DNA from: Serinus canaria
Lineage: Eukaryota > Chordata > Aves > Passeriformes > Fringillidae
Length of the DNA: 64,000 nt
Reading direction: 5' to 3'
Assembly: GCF_022539315.1 (NCBI RefSeq)
Contig: NC_066316.1
Coordinates: 96,962,179-97,026,178 of the forward strand
The position numbers and the translations under genes are program-made. Below, piece after piece: positions 10,691 to 23,525 of the stretch. The notes under the pieces are model-generated. The model saw only the letters and a program-made list of their open reading frames with translations. It did no database searches and had not been told where the DNA came from. Position 1 is the first letter of the stretch. Each line of letters starts with the position of its first letter.

Positions 10691-13600
10691 CAAAGGAAAA
10701 CAAACAGTGATCCATACTAAAGATTCTGAAAGATTCTTTTAAGACATCAAACTCCCACCGACATGGAAATGAACAATTTTCTTTTGCCTGGTGCAATGTA
10801 TACGAAAGTGATTGATCTACATAAAAGAATGTGATTTCTAAATGTTTTTCTATGTCCCCAGCTGTTCAATGCTCTAAACATGTGGAGAATATCAAGGACA
10901 AAAAATTACAAAATCTGTGATTTTTTTTCCAATACAATGATTAAATTATATAGCACAAGAGGTTTCCTACTGCCATGTCAGAAAAAAACTCATCTAAAGC
11001 CAATAAAATGGAATGGATCAATGGATATTTCATCATAGGAAACCCAGCTGCAAGATAACAAAATGGACTGCATTTAGCCCTTCATCTTTCAAACAGCTGA
11101 CACTGAAAGTGGGCAGCTGTGACTTTTTGGTTGTGCTGTTTGTTTATTTTGTGGAAGCCGAATGCCTTTGAGAATGTAGTAAATACTAGAGGATTAATCA
11201 CTTACTTGAGGGAAGGAGGTGGAGAGCTGCAATTTGGTTTTTTTTTCTTTTTTGATTTCTTAAGATACTTGGCACATGCTACTTAATGTGCCCTAACTAC
11301 AGAGGAAAGAAAAACAAAAACCACCACCCTTGCAGTGTGGTTTGCTGAACCCCCACACATTAAATGTGCTCTGTAGAATTTATAATAAAAACTCATTCTG
11401 GTTACAGGAGAAATGATTTCTAAAAACAAATCTGAAGAACTTTAAGAGCTCATAAATTGCATTCTCAAACAAAAAAAAAAAAAGATTAATTTTTGAACAT
11501 ATTTTCCCTTCCTTTAAAAAGTAATACTTAACTATTTCCTTGCAAGTTCAAGAGTCTGTTGGTAGAAGCTTCAATGCACGTGAAATATTCTGGTGAGCAT
11601 CCACAAAGCTCTGCAATGAGTCTGATATGTATTTCATCAACAGTCTGGAAGCAAACGTAAAAACAATTCAATAAAAATTTTCCCATACCTGAAACCTTGA
11701 CATGAATGTGGTGGCAAGGCAATAATACAGTGTGTCCTTGGATCCTTCACAGTGATTGTTCAGAAAAAATTTCCATATAGCCATGTGGAAAGTGAAATAT
11801 CTCAGAGTCAGGAAGTCCTTCAGCATCAATCTTTGCTGTGTTCATCCCAGATAGTTTCAGTACTTGAGCTAGGCACCACTACAAAGTTAGGTCTCTCTGC
11901 TATCAGTGGTGAGTGCTGGGTACCTGAGATATGTGCCAGAGAGACCAAAGTCTACAATTAGATTAATATGTTCTTTGCTGAAGAAAACCCAAAAGCTGTC
12001 CCTTCTTACAGAAATATTCCAACCTCTCTTCTTAAAAATCATGCCTATAAATAAGAGGACATCATGAACTAGCCATTAATTTTGCAAACATTAATTTCAA
12101 GTATAATGTAAATCAGGAAAAAAGCCAGGCACTGGAGAGGTAGGAAAACATAGCAGAAAACCATCAGTTTTCTGATTTGCACATGAATTGACACTAAAAT
12201 TAGGTTTGAATTTTTATCAATGGAAATTACTAACTTTGGGAACAAATTACTGAGGATAATGATGGATTGTCCCACCTGTTTCCCAAAGTAGTCCCGTCAA
12301 GACTGATGGGTGTCTTCTCACAAGGAACACTTGCAGTAGATGCAAATAGTGCTTCAGCTGAAGACTAGGTATTAGGCTCCAAAAAACCAAAATGCCATGG
12401 ATTCTGCAAGGTATATCGAAGTCACACTATAGGATCAAGTCCAACTGCAAGATCTCATGGTTCCTCTTCCCTTAAGCTCTTTAAGTTCACTAGTCTCTGA
12501 AGCCCCATTCAAATACTGAACATTTCTACATTATTTTTCCCTTACAGATCAATAGGGGGAAAAGCAGAGCAAGAATTTTTCCAAATGTATGTGCCAAAGG
12601 AAAAAAAATTACTTATATATCTGAAGAAAAAAATTATTTCAGCCTCCCTGTTAATCTAACCACCAGCACAGGAACAGAAATATCACTTAAAAGTGCAATA
12701 TAACTTTAAAGTCAAATTTGAAACTATTATGTGTAGACTATAAAAATAGGTGCCTTGGCTGATGCTTTCAAATGTTGCAGCGCGCACTTGAAATGTACTA
12801 CAAGGCTAATCTGTCCATGCAAAAATAAATTTTGAAGTACTCTAAACTCCCTAAGATCTTTTAACATCTGTGAATCTGCTCAGCTACAGAATTATATTGG
12901 ATCATGTTGGAATCAGATTCATATTTTTGTGGAAACCTGAACAGATACACAAGCTCCTCAGATTACCTGCACACTAAACTACCAAGGGTGCATTTTTGTT
13001 AACCCTCTCCTACTTCCTTCACCTTTCATTCAATGCCTTATTAAATGTGAGGGGTTTCATACCTGTATGCCATAACCTCACTCTCATCTCACCAGTTCTG
13101 CAACTAAAAATTTATCCTGTGTTTAATCACGAGGCTATTATCTTTCCTAGAATTGGAGATGTTCTCTTCATCTTATGTTTATATTAAATTCTAGACCAGA
13201 AAAATGGCTGGTATCTTTTCTTTATCCACAAAGGTCATGCTGTAAATACTGACCTACTTTTTTCAAATGTATGGAAGATTTGTTCAATGTTACATTTACT
13301 TACTGAATTTTAAACTGCTTGAACAATATATAAAAATTATATAAATAATGATATAATTATATATAAATAAACTGCTTGAGCAGTAAATATAAATATAAAT
13401 TCACTCTGTTCACATTCCAGAGCATTTAGGAAAGTAAATCTTACAACATGCATTGGTTACATAACATTTAAGTACATAATTTTATAATTCACCTATGTGA
13501 GGGTGACACATTTATTTAGTAAAGTAGATTAACTCCTTATCTGAACACAGCAGCATTTCACATGTAGTTTATGGTAACTGATGTTCTTGCAAGTGAAAGT

Positions 13601-14139
13601 GTTCCCTAATTATTTTTCTTTTCTTGTCCTAAAGGGAGCAAAATTCAATTTGCTTCATTTACCAAGCCATTTTTGTGTTAGGTTAATGCCAAAGTGCATT
13701 ACATTCACCTAATATGTTGCCAGGCTGAATCCCTTACACTTTTTCACTACTGGTAATAAGGCCATATTTGTTGTCGATGCAGACTGAAGTGTCTATTCCG
13801 TCAACATATTGCTGAAGCACACCCTGAGAAGTGTTTTGTGGTTCACAGAAGTTTCATGTCAGGTAACATTTTTCAATACACTGTATCTGAAAATCTTGCC
13901 TGAAAACATGTTGATGAAGGCTCCAGAAAGAAGGTCTGTATTTTCCACAGACACCCTGCATAGTGATGGAGCAGGGGAAATTTCTGCAGATTTTAAATGT
14001 TTCTAGTGTGGTCCCAGTGTGACCAACATCTGACAAAGGTGCTTTAAATTGCTTACATCATCCTATGCAAGTGCTTAGAATTTGGATAGGAATCTTAAAT
14101 AAGACATAAGTCTGAAGAGGGAGTTCATAAACCAGAAGA
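10691..14139. other. Apparently unique AT-rich stretch
   Basis: No gene or clear repeat family is recognisable. Short A runs occur at 11470. The 13600-13750 part is free of simple repeats and contains homeodomain-type ATTA/TAAT words, which is common in AT-rich DNA and proves nothing. Frames here do not exceed about 70 codons. Confidence 0.55.
13312..13379. repeat. 11-bp direct repeat flanking an AT tract
   Basis: AAACTGCTTGA occurs at 13312-13322 and again at 13369-13379. It encloses 46 bases made almost entirely of A and T. This could be a small tandem duplication whose middle decayed, or a chance match next to low-complexity DNA. Confidence 0.6.
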
Positions 14140-14376
14140 ATATATATATATAGAATTACATATAATATATATACATATATGTATATAATATATGCAATAT
14201 ATATGCAATATATCTTCTACATATATAATATATATGTACATACATATATATTATATATATATACACACATATATATTATGTATGTAGAATATATATGTGT
14301 GTGTATATATATATATATATGTGATATATATGTATATATACATATATATTATATATGTATATATTCTATATAGATA
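14140..14376. repeat. Large compound (TA)n-type microsatellite
   Basis: About 235 bases consist almost wholly of TA dinucleotides with scattered C, G and GTGT interruptions (ATACACACAT, ATGTGTGTGTAT, GTGATATATATG). The many TA-palindromes can pair with one another. The 64-codon frame at 14179-14373 is repeat translation (Y, I and C only) and not a gene. Confidence 0.95.
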
Positions 14377-17300
14377 AATGTAGAATTTTTGCCCTGACAG
14401 AAATGTTTTTTTCCAAAAGTTGGTGTTTTAGTTTGGGACTCACTAGACCTATCAGGTAGAACAAGAGGAATCAGAGATATGCAATATTACTAAAGTATTC
14501 CTAAAAGATAATGTCTCTCTAGATTTTCAAATAAATAATATTGGTATGCTTTCAAAAAAAGTCTTATCTAAAAAGTTCATGTTCTCAAATATATTCCTGG
14601 GCATAGTGCTATGAATGGGATAAACAAGGGATTTCAGTGACAGTAGTGATCCATCCTGTCTGAGGCAAAACACAAGAAAGACTCAGTCAAAGCTCTGCAT
14701 AGCTGTGTAATGGTTTTAGAGCTCTGGCAAGTCAGCCCAGTCCCTCAGCAGACATCTCTGTGTACATTTTCATGTGTGTGTGTATTCATTTAAATATATT
14801 CTCTGAAGCAGAGAGTTCAAGAACTGATTTGATTAAGTGAAATCCTGTGATCAGCCTTCTGGCTTTGTAATTATCTGTTACCTCATCTGGAGCTTGGCAT
14901 CAGCATGCTCATAGTGTGCCTGGGTAGCAGCACTTTGAACACCTGGGCTACAATTTACCTGCCCCGGTCTGTTCTGGCAGCATGGGTAAGAACTAAGCCA
15001 AGAACTCTCCCCAGCACAGGCAAGATTAAGCATTTGTCATGAGGCTCAAGCATTTAAAGACAGGAAGTGGATTCAGTCTTTCTCTTATGTCCTTCTCTGT
15101 GAAGCACCTTTTTCTGTTCATTGGTAGTGCAAGGAATTTTAGGAACTTGATTTAAAAGGAGCCTGAAATAGAAGCACAGAGTAGTTAGTGAAATAAAGAA
15201 GACAGGAACAATGCTCAGTGATAATCACAGAACTACGGAGTTCTACATCACAGAAATGTAAAACCTTTAGCAGGCGCTGCTATTCAAAATTATCTATTCC
15301 CATCTTCTATAAAGGGTGACAACAGATACCTAATCTTTAAAATCTCCTGTTTCCTATGATTGCATTGCTTTTTATTTGATACTTTTTATTTGGTGTTTTG
15401 GTTTGTTGTTCTTGTTTTAAATTTTCCTTAAAACAAGTACTTGTATTTTAAATACAAGTTTTATAGGACAAAAGTCATGTTTTCTTCAGTTAACTTCCTC
15501 CAGTCCGTCTTTATCCATTATTTTTCTAGTCTGACACACTGCAGACTTTTGAGAAAGCATTATTAGCCAGATACTCAGCCTAATGAATCCCTTGCCATGT
15601 GTACATGTGTAGTATGAGTACTCTCCTCTTCTCCTCACACACGCACATATTTCAGAAAAAATTATCTCTTAATTGCTTTTGTTTACCATAGTTTTGGTAC
15701 AGCATATGGCTTCCATTTCCAGAACTTCCACGCTGAATATTCCAGACTAAAACCAAGAACATTCTTCTTTTTTTTATGTCAGCCAAATAAAATAAACAGA
15801 AATAAAAAGTTTCCAAAACCATTTGGATTTTAAGGAAGACAATTCTGTTGTAAATTAGGAGGCACTTGTTATTTATGAATTAAATAAAATTCAGAAATTT
15901 AACTTTTGTAGCAGACTGAAAAACATTGGATTTTTACATTTTCCACTATTTTTTTCTTTATTTATTTCAGGGGTTTTGCTATTATTATATTTGTTGTGCT
16001 TTCCATGTTTTGTTTTTGGCAAACCTGGAAAGAGGTGCTGTCCTTCACAACTCCAGCAGAGCACTATTTTTATAAACTGATCATTAGGACCAGGGACAGG
16101 CACCGTGTTTCCTGTTCAGTTTTAATGGAGGAACAAAACTGTGCAGATCTTGTTCACTTTGGCACAGAGTGTATCCAAGAATTGGGAATGCAACTAGAAT
16201 GTAAATGGAATCCAGTTAGGGCTCACTCTGAAGCCTATAGAATTGATCACCTCAGGTTTAGATTTTATTCACAATGCTTCTCAGTGGCAAGATGATTCCA
16301 TTTCTGCTAGTACTCTTCTCTGAGATGTTGTTAAAGTAACACTTGTGATTAAAAAAAAAAAAACACACAAAAACCGGAAAATACTGGAAAAAACCACCAC
16401 CAACCAAAACACATCAGCAATCAAAAAACTCATACAAATCTAAGGATGTGGAAGGACCCTTTTGTGTATAGTTTATGGCTGTAGCAGACTGCTCATGAGA
16501 GAAGGAAAGCACACTTTGAGGATGATCCTCACTTGAGGATGTCTCTCTCTCACACTCCCATTGAGAGTCCGGTGATGTTTTTGAAGATAGGAAAGCCCTT
16601 GCTTCATCATGAGATAATGAAAGGGATTTGGTCATGGCCAGGAGTAGGATTTCATTATTTCATCTGCAGTCACAGAAGTACCTATCTTAACTGACATTTA
16701 AATTATTACATTCATGATGGATCAGTTCTCTATTCTGGAGGTTTTCAGAACCTCTGCTTGTTTGACAAGACCATGATTAATCTGATCAATGTAGCAAAAG
16801 TTCTGCTTCAGACAAGAGACTAGAGAAAAGGGCTTACAAACTTCCTTCCAGTCAACATTTCCATGACTTTCAGATTCAAGGAGCTCTCTGCTGGACCTTC
16901 TGCAGAACAAGCAGCAGAAATCTTCAAGCAGAATTTCCTTCTTTAACATCCAAATTTCTTCCTGAGTTGGGCTTTCCTTTCAAAAAGTCCCAGTCTGTCT
17001 TTATTTAAACAGATCTGCAAAAGAGATATTCTTTTCTGAATGAGAAAATTACTTTAAAAATATTTTGCTTCACTGTTCAAAACATTATTGCCATTTTTGG
17101 TTCCAAATTATAGCAAATTTCGAGGGGTTGTGTCCAATCTTGCATCTCCTCTCCCTTGGCTATCTTGTCTAGTATGCTTTGTATCAGCTTGGAAAGAAAC
17201 AATGGTCAAGAATTGGGTTTGACAGTATTTGCAGCAAGTTCTAAAATGTCACTAATTAGCATTTATAATAAATACTGAAGTCCTCAGAACAAAGCCATGA

Positions 17301-20274
17301 AACAATGGGTTTCTCATCTCCTGGTGAGAATGGTGCAATTCTCATCTCCTGTGGTTTACCAGAGCTGGTGTCACTGACTGCTGGTGTGCCTCCAAAACCA
17401 CTCTGACCTAATAGGGGCAATGAATATGAAGGGTGTCACTTAAACAGCATTAACAAACTTTCCTCAAATAAAAAAAAATATTCCTTTGCGTGAAAAAAAG
17501 TTAAGTTGTAAGTTAGCTATATGTTTATTCTTTCAAAATAGAGAACATTGGCAGCTGAATTACATCCCAAGAAAGCCCAAAGTGCTCATTACCTCCAAAA
17601 TTTGAGCCAGCCACTTGTGCAATGAGTGTGAAAAGCTGGGAGAATCCAGTCCTATTTCCATTGAAAATATTCAGATTCCCCATGATTTTAAAGGCAAAGC
17701 TGATATTAAAGGGATTGGACAAACAGAAAATGGAATTGAAATTCTAAAACCAGTCTGTTTTAACATTACATTTTTACTCACCTTGTTCAACTGTTCGAAG
17801 CTCAAAACAAACACAGATTGCTTTCCCTCACCTACTCTCACAATTCAGGATGCACAAATGTGGGGGTGCTGCAATGTCCAAGTGAAAAATCAAAGCCATC
17901 CATCAAAAGCATTTAAATGAGTGAGAAAAGTAGAAAGTCTCCACCTAGGATCAATTGTCTGCCTTTTCAGACATAGGAGAACATAAACATGTGTCACAAC
18001 CCCCAGCCAACTTATCCCAAATCTTTCACTTTATTTAACAATATGCTTGAGTCACATTTGAATTTTCATTCATTTTCTCCTGACTTCTAAAGAAGTGCAT
18101 GGAAGGTGGAAGAAAAAAATTTTCTGAAAGCACCAACCTGATAGAATGTCACTAGGGAAAAATATAACATGGAGCAGAGATAATAATAGCCTGTCTGTCC
18201 TTCAGCAATGGGCTACAATAAAAGTTGAGAATCCTAAGTGAGAATAACCATTTAAGCCTAATCACCTTGACACATAATGAGATTGAAAGGGGATGGCAGA
18301 CAGAAAGAGGGGAATCAAAGTTCCTGCTATTGAAATGCTCCTTTTAACAACAGTATTTATTTCACCTAAGCAGAGTAAAAACTGTGACTTACCATAGGCT
18401 GTCTCAGGAATAGCAGCAATTTGTAATGAATGGGGTTTTTACACCCGCTCATATTTTTAAGCGGATCTGCATAAAAATATGAAAAGCCAGAAAACAATCC
18501 TCTACAAATTGAATTTCTTTAAAAGAAATAAAACATAAGTGAAAAAATAAATGAAACAGCACCATTATTTGGATTACATTTATCTTTAATCCACTTTGTC
18601 CTCTATATGAAATACAGTATGAAGACATCTGCCAATATTTTAAAGGCTTCTGCCTGTGTCTGAATTATGTTTTTAAATTAGACCCTAAAGCTGCATTCTA
18701 ATGCATTACTTTCATTTACTGGAGTATGCATATACTATCATACTACTCCCATGACATTCTTTATTTAATCAGTCTGAGAGCTGTACAGACTCATATCTAT
18801 TCCCACATAAATCTCTGCCAAATACTGCTGACTTTTAGATTTAACCTCACTGGCAATGAATGACCTCCTTGGGAAAAAAAATTTATAAATGGACAAATAT
18901 TTTAGGGGAAAAAGCAATCTTTTTGGATAATCAGTGGTAGGTATGCAAATATGCCTGGTTCAGAATGGAGGTGGTGTCCTTGTGGTGAATAGGAACTGCT
19001 GCAGTAAACAACTTTAGCCTTTCCTATTAAAGGTTAGGGAGAGTGATTGATATGTTTGACAAAGAAATGTAAGGTCAGGAGCAATAAAGGCAATCTGTTC
19101 TTTATACAAAAAGTACATGAAAAGCAGTACATATACTAGGTATTCTCTAGTTGGTGTTGGTGCACCTGCTATTCAGAATAATAAATGCAGCTGAATGCCA
19201 TTTCAGCTTCTGCAGGTAGGGGGGATCACTGTTAACTCACTCTCTTCTCTGATCATTGATTCTTCTTTAAAAATAAGATAGTCTCCTAATCATCTGCTCC
19301 TTGACCCTATTTTAACCCCACCTTTTTTTTATTCATACCAGTTAAGGTGTAACAAAATCCACAACTGCCCCTCTAATTTAAGTAGAACTGCTTGAAGAAA
19401 AGCACCATGACATTTCAGGTGAGGGTATAAGAATATGCCCAAATAATTTTAGTCCTTTCTTGGACTAAGTTTACCAGAAGAATAAATTAAGGATGTATCA
19501 TGCTAGAAATGTCTGTCCCAAATGTTTAGGATTTGTGTATATATTTTCTATAAGATTCTAGGAGCAGTTACATTATCTTAAATTGGGATTAATAATCTTT
19601 TAGACCATCACTACAGGTCTTTATTTAAATTATCTATGAATTTTAGTTCCTCATCATCCTGTGAGCTTTGAAAGCACAATCTTCTGCCACCAACCTTCAT
19701 CCTCTTCAATGAAGGAAACTGCAGATGCCATTGGAGGTTTATTAAATTACACATTCACCACAGATAGTTCATCATGGAATCTGGACTTCTGTAATGAATG
19801 TGTAATATTAACATTTTCTTTAGAGCACAATTGACTTACAGTATACACAAGTGACCTAATAACAACAATTACACAAAGAAACCTCAAAAAAATAAATCTA
19901 CTTTTATCAGTCAGATAAGTTAGGGTAATGTGCTTTCCCCCAGTGCAGATATTTTTCCTCACATTGAAGGCAATAGCAGACCACACAGGTATCATAATAT
20001 TCTGATAGCAACAGGGGTAAAAAAGACCTTGAGATATTATCGAGAATTTTCTCTATTTGAAAACAGGAGCAGATATACCTGTACCGTTCCTGAAAATTGT
20101 TTGTCTGAATTGCCTTTCAAAACCTCCAGAGATGGGACTTTGGTGGCTTTGTGTCATGATTAGTTCTGCTATATCATGATCATCTTCTCTTTGGCTCCAC
20201 TCAAACTTTCCAGTTTTACTAGACCATTTCAAAGCAGTTTGGATTGTTTAAACTAGATGAATATGACTGACTCC
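14377..20274. other. Long apparently unique AT-rich stretch
   Basis: No gene is recognised. There is an A13 run at 16351-16363. TTCTCATCTCCTG is duplicated at 17311 and 17339. Frames at 15996-16295 (99 codons, +) and 17615-17920 (101 codons, +) have no domain. A minus-strand frame at 17525-17722 has a loosely splice-like edge (TTGGAGGTAATG), which is not enough for a call. The 18340-18760 part is repeat-free and reads like unconstrained or conserved non-coding DNA, which I cannot distinguish by eye. Confidence 0.5.
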
Positions 20275-20291
20275 TTTTTTTTTTTTTTTTT
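20275..20291 (+). repeat. Poly-T tract (T17)
   Basis: An uninterrupted run of T is followed by AATTTAAAAAAAAT. It could be the reverse complement of a poly-A tail of an old minus-strand retroposed copy, but no recognisable body follows to the right. Confidence 0.85.
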
Positions 20292-20931
20292 AATTTAAAA
20301 AAAATTACCTTTAAATACAAAGTATTCCGCTCTTCTTGAACCCAAATCCCATTTAAGCTGTGGAAGCAAGGTTTAACCAAGGTAGGTCCAACACTGCCAA
20401 CAGAATCTTAAACAGTACTTCATCAGCAGGGATTTAGTTAACACACATACACACCCAGGACCACAGAAGAGCTTCTACAGCTCATGCCTTACACTGTTGT
20501 TGCCCTCCTGCAGTGCAATCATAAAACCACATCTGTATATCAGGATATTCAGCTGACATTTCCATTTCTATGTTTAATGGCTCTATGCGAAAACTGGAAC
20601 ATCTTCAACAGCCTGGCCTGAGCCTCATCTGCAGAGCTAGGTTCTCACATCTAAGATCATATGCCTCTGTGTTAAATATTTCTGAAAGGACCTGACCTTG
20701 GAGGAGGGAGGTGGTGCAGAGAGGAGTTTCGTGTGCCTAATAAAGTTTTCAGTAAAAGACATAGTAATACATTTTCTTAGCTGTCTGTACTGACTGTTTG
20801 ACACAGAGGAAAGGAAGAGGTTTCTTGCAACTGGGCTCTGGAGTCAGTCAGACACTCATTTTGTTGAAGAAGGATGGAAGCACCTCAACTGCAGGTCAGT
20901 TTCATTCACACTCCATATCAAACATGAATGG

Positions 20932-21948
20932 GAATCATACAATCATTTAGATTGGAAACGACCTCTAAGATTGCTGAATCCAAATGTTAAGCTAATGCTG
21001 AAAAGTTTACCATTAAACCATTTCCCTAAGTGTCACATCTTCTTGTCTTTTAAATACCTCTAGGGCTGGTAATAAATGCATTTCCATCATCAGTTTTTCC
21101 AATGTTTGGCCACCCTTTCCGTGAAGAAATGCTTCCTAATATCCAAACTAAGCCTCCCCTGGCTGAAATTGAGTTCATTTTGTCTTGTCCTGTCACTAGT
21201 TACCTGGGAGAAAAGACCAAACCTGGCTACAACCTCCTTGCAGGCAGTTGTAGAGAGTGATAAGGTCCCCTGTGAGCCTCCTTTTCTCCAGACTAAATAA
21301 CCCCAGCTCCCTCAGCCACTCCTTACAGGACTTACTCTTAGACTCTGCTTCAGCTCTTTTGTCCTTCTCTGGACATGCTCCAGCCCTTCAACATCCTTCT
21401 TGCAGTGAGGGGTCCAGAACTGGACACAGGGCTCAAAGTGTGGCCTCACCGGTGCTGAGTACAGGGGGGAAAGCACTGCCCTGGTCCTGCTGGCCACACT
21501 ATTGCTGGGACACCCCAGGATGTCATTGGGAACCAGCATTCCCAGACCCTCTTCCACCACGCAGCTTTCCAGACAGTAATCTGTAGCTCTGCAGAGGGTT
21601 GTTGTGATCCAAGGATCCAGCAGTTTGTCTTGAACTTCATGCTGCTGGCCTTGACCCATCGATCCAGCCTGTACAAGACCCTCTGCAGAGCCTTCATATC
21701 CTTCAGCAAATCAACAGCTGCACTCAATTCTGGTCATCCGCAAACTGATTGAGGGTGCCCTTGATCCCCTTGTCCAGATCACTGATAAGTATTTTCAACA
21801 GGACTGTCTCCAGTTCCAAGCTCTGCAGAACACCACTAGTGACCAGTCACCAATGGAATGTTGCACCACTCCCACCACTCTTTGGGCCTGGCCATCCAGC
21901 CAGATTTTTTCCAGCAAACAGTATACCCCTCAAGACATGAGGAGCCAC
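20932..21948 (-). mobile_element. CR1 LINE, 3' kilobase with RT C-terminus
   Basis: This is the best-preserved CR1 in the window, on the minus strand. Read on the plus strand it begins with the reversed tail (GGAATCATACAATCATTTAG). It continues through TTTTGTCTTGTCCTGTCAC, GTCCAGAACTGGACACAGGG, CAGATCACTGATAAGTATTT and TCTTTGGGCCTGGCCATCCA. On the minus strand two frames (21312-21659 and 21446-21727) encode the end of CR1 ORF2: 'SVASRTRAVLSPLYSAPVRP' and '[20 protein letters not shown]' are the hallmark block after the reverse-transcriptase core, and 'LDRWVKASSMKFKTNCWILG' is the upstream 'K-F-N-K-C-x-L-G' region. The frame is split by frameshifts, so it is a dead copy. The left end, near 20932, is the element's 3' end. 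The 5' part is missing, as is usual for CR1. Confidence 0.92.
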
Positions 21949-23090
21949 ATGATCCTCACAGTCCTCTGAACATAGCAGTGGCCACAGACATTTGGCTTAA
22001 GGATTCAATAGTTTGGGTATATTGTGAGCTGGGACACAGGCTTCGACTCAAGGAAAGGATCACAGAAATTTCTAGCTTTATAGAAGTCATCAGCATGCTG
22101 CTCCAAAAAGCCTGGACCTCTCCTTCTGCCTTCAGTGTTCTCTTTCTTTCACACTGTGCACACATTTAATCTCTCCTCTTTAAATCTTTCATTTCATCAT
22201 CTTTTTCTTTTCTTCAGAGCATAAATATACCCACAGGTCTTAACGTAAATGCCTGTCCTCTGGACTGAACTTCTCTTTACAGCTTTACACATCCCACAGA
22301 AATAGATTTATTTGTTTCAGTAGGTTTATCCTCTGAAGCCAGGATTTTCCCGTTTAGATTCAACTCTCAGGAGAAAAACTTGCAGCACAAGTCATTATAT
22401 ATATCCAGGCAATGACTCTCAGCTGCCAGAAAATTACGGACCAATGGGACATTGCTGTAATCTCTGATTCCAACTGGTCCATGCATTTCCAGTGGTTGTG
22501 CATAAAGAGACTCAGAATTGTTCATTAAGTTTGTTGTGAAACCAAGTGTTTAATATCTGTAATTCCAAAGGATCAATGGGAAGTTAAATTGAGTGAAACT
22601 AGTTTTGAACTTGTGCAGTTTCAGAGGAACAGCAGCATCACATATCTCAAAAGAACTCACATTTTCAATGTAGCACCATGATTTTGAAACTATTTCCACT
22701 GTTTCAGGCTGATGAGTGTTTTTCATTGTTGTTGATTTGCTTTTTAATGAACAGCTTCATTTTGCATGTTAAGAAACTGCTGCAAAAAAACTTCCAAAAA
22801 ACCATCTGCAATGAGCAGAAGCATTTCTTTTACTGATAGGTTATCAACCACAACCAGATTATTTGAAAAGTCTTGTCAGCAAGAAAGTTGAGTTAATTTC
22901 CTTCTGTACACCTCCCTTGCATTTTCATGTTATTAAAATGCAAGAACAAAACCACATTAGGAATACATTTGTCTTTAGTAATATTTTATTGTTTATTATG
23001 GGTTCTTTTGTCTATTTAGGTATAAATTACCTGGTTCATTGATTTAAATATATTGAAAGTAGTGACTGCACTCTGTTTTTTTTCTGTGCG
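21949..23090. other. Non-coding stretch, nothing recognised
   Basis: The first 150 bases could be further diverged CR1 sequence but I cannot align them by eye. The rest is AT-rich and apparently unique. Confidence 0.5.
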
Positions 23091-23525
23091 GCTGCTATTA
23101 GAGTGGTCTCTCTCTTTTCCCTGAGAGGGTTCCAGGGCCCTGAGGACACAAGCAGACCAGCCCCCCCAAACTGTGCCCCTCTTCATCATGTCCCAGGATG
23201 ATGTCAGACTCTCTGCTCAGAGGTGCCACAGCAGGGCTGATCTGTTCCTTGCAGCCCAACCCTGTAGCATCTGGGCTTCTCCACCAAGCCTTGGGCACCC
23301 AAGGACTCATGTTCCCACCCCCAGGGAGGTGCTGATGCCCGGGGCAGGAGCTGCTCTTACCTGTCCCCAGCTGTTCTGCTCCTGTCTGAGGAGGTGGATC
23401 ATTCCTAGGCTGCGTGTGTAATTTGTGGAAAACACTACTCTTTGCCTCTGACACATTTTCTCTATCTGAACAGGGGTAAAAGCATTGAGTCCAGGATGGG
23501 CTCCTTGGCTCAGAAAGCAAGAAGA
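23091..23525. other. Unclassified GC-rich island
   Basis: The block stands out sharply: it is rich in CCAGG, CTGCTC and GGCAGG words and flanked on both sides by AT-rich DNA. A 140-codon minus-strand frame (23098-23520) spans nearly all of it, with a 78-codon overlapping frame, but it is Pro/Ser/Gly-rich and has no domain. The composition, length and boundaries would suit an LTR or another retroelement segment, but the ends do not show TG...CA with a target duplication and I cannot name a family. A small CpG-poor regulatory element is the alternative. Confidence 0.4.

Noticed and set aside
14179..14373. 64-codon open frame
   Set aside because: It is only the translation of the TA microsatellite, made of Tyr, Ile and Cys.
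21312..21727. Two overlapping minus-strand frames as a host gene
   Set aside because: They encode the C-terminal part of CR1 reverse transcriptase and belong to the retrotransposon.
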